Assembly: GCF_002214185.1 (NCBI RefSeq)
Contig: NZ_CP022161.1
Span: 8,687,486-8,751,485 of the forward strand
Direction of reading: 5' to 3'
DNA from: Streptomyces capitiformicae
Lineage (GTDB): Bacteria; Actinomycetota; Actinomycetes; Streptomycetales; Streptomycetaceae
DNA length: 64,000 nt
In this document: one piece after another, positions 58,124 to 64,000 of the stretch
Position numbering within the stretch: position 1 is the first letter of the stretch
Layout: each line of letters begins with the position of its first letter
The notes under the pieces: generated by a model
Databases searched by the model: none
The model's input: the letters and a program-made list of their open reading frames with translations, nothing else
Told to the model about the DNA's origin: nothing
Translations under genes and position numbers: made by a program

Positions 58124-59478
58124 CAACCACCACGTCGAGCAGCGGCGTCCTGGCTGGCTACGCGAGCCTCGGCGCGCGGCGCCTGGCCACCGCGGACCCG
58201 CAGCTCTCCGGCCTGCTGGAGCGCGAACACGCCCGGCAGAACGACACCCTGGCCATGGTGGCCGCCTCCAGCAGCGCCGACCCCTCGGTCCTGGCCTGCG
58301 CCGGGGCCACCATCTCCAACGTCACCACCGAGGGCTACCCCGGCGCCCGCTACCACGCGGGCTGCGAGCTGGTCGACGAGGTCGAACGACTGGCGGTGGC
58401 CCGGGCCCGGTCCCTGTTCGACGCCCGGTACGCCAACGTGCAACCGCACTCCGGCAGCACCGCCAACCAGATCGTGCTGTGCACCCTGATGAAGCCGGGC
58501 GACACCCTGCTCGGCATGGAGCTGAGTGCCGGCGGACACCTCACCCACGGCTCCCCGGCCTCCGTCACCGGCCGCTTCTTCCACGCGGTCGGCTACGGCA
58601 CCGGCGCCGACGGCACACTGGACTACGACCAGGTCGCCGAACTGGCCCGCGCGCACCGGCCCAAGGTGATCGTCTGCGGAGCGAGCGCCTACCCGCGCAC
58701 CGTGGACTTCCCCCGCTTCCGCCGGATCGCCGACGAGGTCGGCGCCTATCTCCTCGCCGACATCTCGCACATCGCCGGCCTGGTCGCCGCGGGACTGCAC
58801 CCCAGCCCGGTCGACCACGCCCACGCCACCACCACCAGCACCTACAAGCAGCTCTACGGGCCGCGCGGCGGCCTGATCCTGCTCGGCCGGGACGCCGACG
58901 TACCGCTGCCCGGCACCCGGCGCACCCTGGCCCAGGCGATCTCCCACGGCACCTTCCCCTTCCTCCAGGGCACCCCGGACCTGGGCGCGGTCGCGGCGAA
59001 GGCACGTGCCTTCGACATCGCCGCGCAGCCGGAGTTCCGAACCCTGGCCCAGCGCGTCGTGTCGGACGCGCGGGAACTCGCGGACGCCTTCACCGGCCTC
59101 GGCCACACCCTGGTCACCGGCGGCACCGACAACCACCTGGTGCTGCTGAACCTCGGCCCCAGCGGCCTGACCGGCGCGATCGCCGAGACCGCACTGGCCG
59201 ACTGCGGGATCGTGGTCAACCGCAACCGGATCCCCGACGACCCGCACGGACCCCGGGTCACCAGCGGCATCCGCTTCGGCACCAACACCCTCGCGCTGCG
59301 CGCCATGGGACCGGCCGAGATGCGCCGCTGCGCCGCACTGGTCGACAGAGTGCTCGGGGCCGTTGTGCCCCACGGCGAGCGCGAGTTCACCCTCGATCCC
59401 GCCGTACGCGCCGAAGTGCGCGGCGAAGTCACCCGGCTCTGCCGGGAGTTCCCGCTGCCGCACCACCTGCCGGCCTGA
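58120..59478 (+). CDS. SHMT-family PLP enzyme with altered active-site motifs
   Basis: A 452-residue fold-type I enzyme of the serine hydroxymethyltransferase family. VTTEGYPGARYHAGCELVDE corresponds to the SHMT GYPGxRYYGG block but reads RYHAG. The PLP segment is TTTSTYKQLYGPRGG with K243, where true SHMTs have THKT, so the His before the lysine is Tyr. These changes suggest a specialised role, for example a threonine transaldolase or alpha-substituting aldolase that builds a beta-hydroxy or quaternary amino acid, rather than housekeeping SHMT. ATG overlaps the NRPS stop (ATGA), placing it inside the biosynthetic operon. Confidence 0.85.
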   Translation: MTTTTSSSGVLAGYASLGARRLATADPQLSGLLEREHARQNDTLAMVAASSSADPSVLACAGATISNVTTEGYPGARYHAGCELVDEVERLAVARARSLFDARYANVQPHSGSTANQIVLCTLMKPGDTLLGMELSAGGHLTHGSPASVTGRFFHAVGYGTGADGTLDYDQVAELARAHRPKVIVCGASAYPRTVDFPRFRRIADEVGAYLLADISHIAGLVAAGLHPSPVDHAHATTTSTYKQLYGPRGGLILLGRDADVPLPGTRRTLAQAISHGTFPFLQGTPDLGAVAAKARAFDIAAQPEFRTLAQRVVSDARELADAFTGLGHTLVTGGTDNHLVLLNLGPSGLTGAIAETALADCGIVVNRNRIPDDPHGPRVTSGIRFGTNTLALRAMGPAEMRRCAALVDRVLGAVVPHGEREFTLDPAVRAEVRGEVTRLCREFPLPHHLPA

Positions 59479-59515
59479 TCCGCCTCCCGCCACCGAACCC
59501 ACCCGGGATCACCTC

Positions 59516-64000
<4,485 letters not shown>

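Noticed and set aside
54182..58126. A 1314-codon minus-strand ORF antisense to the C-A-T module
   Set aside because: No recognisable domain and a composition typical of a shadow frame.

Overview
The window is high-GC actinobacterial DNA and almost certainly Streptomyces. The evidence is GC-rich third codon positions, a 224-residue Crp, a 112-residue WblA, two adjacent ArsA-like ATPases, a SARP regulator, and a gene order (acs, nhaA, holin-like, alpha/beta hydrolase, MarP-like protease, Nudix, nth, crp, MBL, Nudix, RidA, ArsA pair, wblA, class A PBP, YqeY, metallophosphoesterase) that from memory matches the core chromosome of S. coelicolor around SCO3562-SCO3582. No search was run.

Region 1 (1-22461) is this conserved core block. 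It ends at a tRNA-Pro(CGG) with its terminator. Its unusual parts are a minisatellite with a 120-bp period between nth and a Nudix gene, a candidate Crp site upstream of crp, and a short in-frame insert with odd codon use in the second ArsA-like gene. Region 2 (22462-23960) is a scar: no intact gene, and a frameshifted ISL3-type transposase fragment.

Region 3 (23961-36444) is an aromatic catabolism island. A nine-gene minus-strand operon reads GalB-like hydratase, a small unknown protein, VanB-like reductase, VanA-like Rieske oxygenase, alpha/beta hydrolase, CatC-like isomerase, SDR, LigA-like and LigB-like subunits. Divergent to it lie a LigK/GalC-type CHA aldolase and a GntR regulator. Together they suggest oxidation or O-demethylation of an aromatic acid, extradiol ring opening to an oxalomesaconate-type intermediate, hydration, and aldol cleavage to pyruvate and oxaloacetate. 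An acyl-CoA ligase and a divergent sensor kinase/NarL regulator pair follow.

Region 4 (36445-42102) is mostly decayed. It holds a frameshifted SH3-like gene, an IS5-like remnant and a serine hydrolase broken by a 13-bp tandem repeat. It also holds a kinase-lytic transglycosylase fusion with an FHA-like partner and a small secreted I36-like protein, which look intact.

Region 5 (42103 to the right edge) is the left part of a lipopeptide NRPS cluster. It contains a SARP activator, a membrane-anchored penicillin-acylase-type deacylase, an Fe/2OG hydroxylase, MbtH, FAAL-ACP-C-A(Gly)-T, a cysteate-synthase-like PLP enzyme, C-A-T, an SHMT-like PLP enzyme, and C-A-MT-T running off the edge. Inferred logic: a fatty acid is loaded by the FAAL, Gly is the first residue, dedicated enzymes make non-proteinogenic residues, one residue is N-methylated, and the exported acylase removes the lipid. 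Two promoter regions carry TCAG-type direct repeats at exact 11-bp spacing, the expected form of SARP operators.
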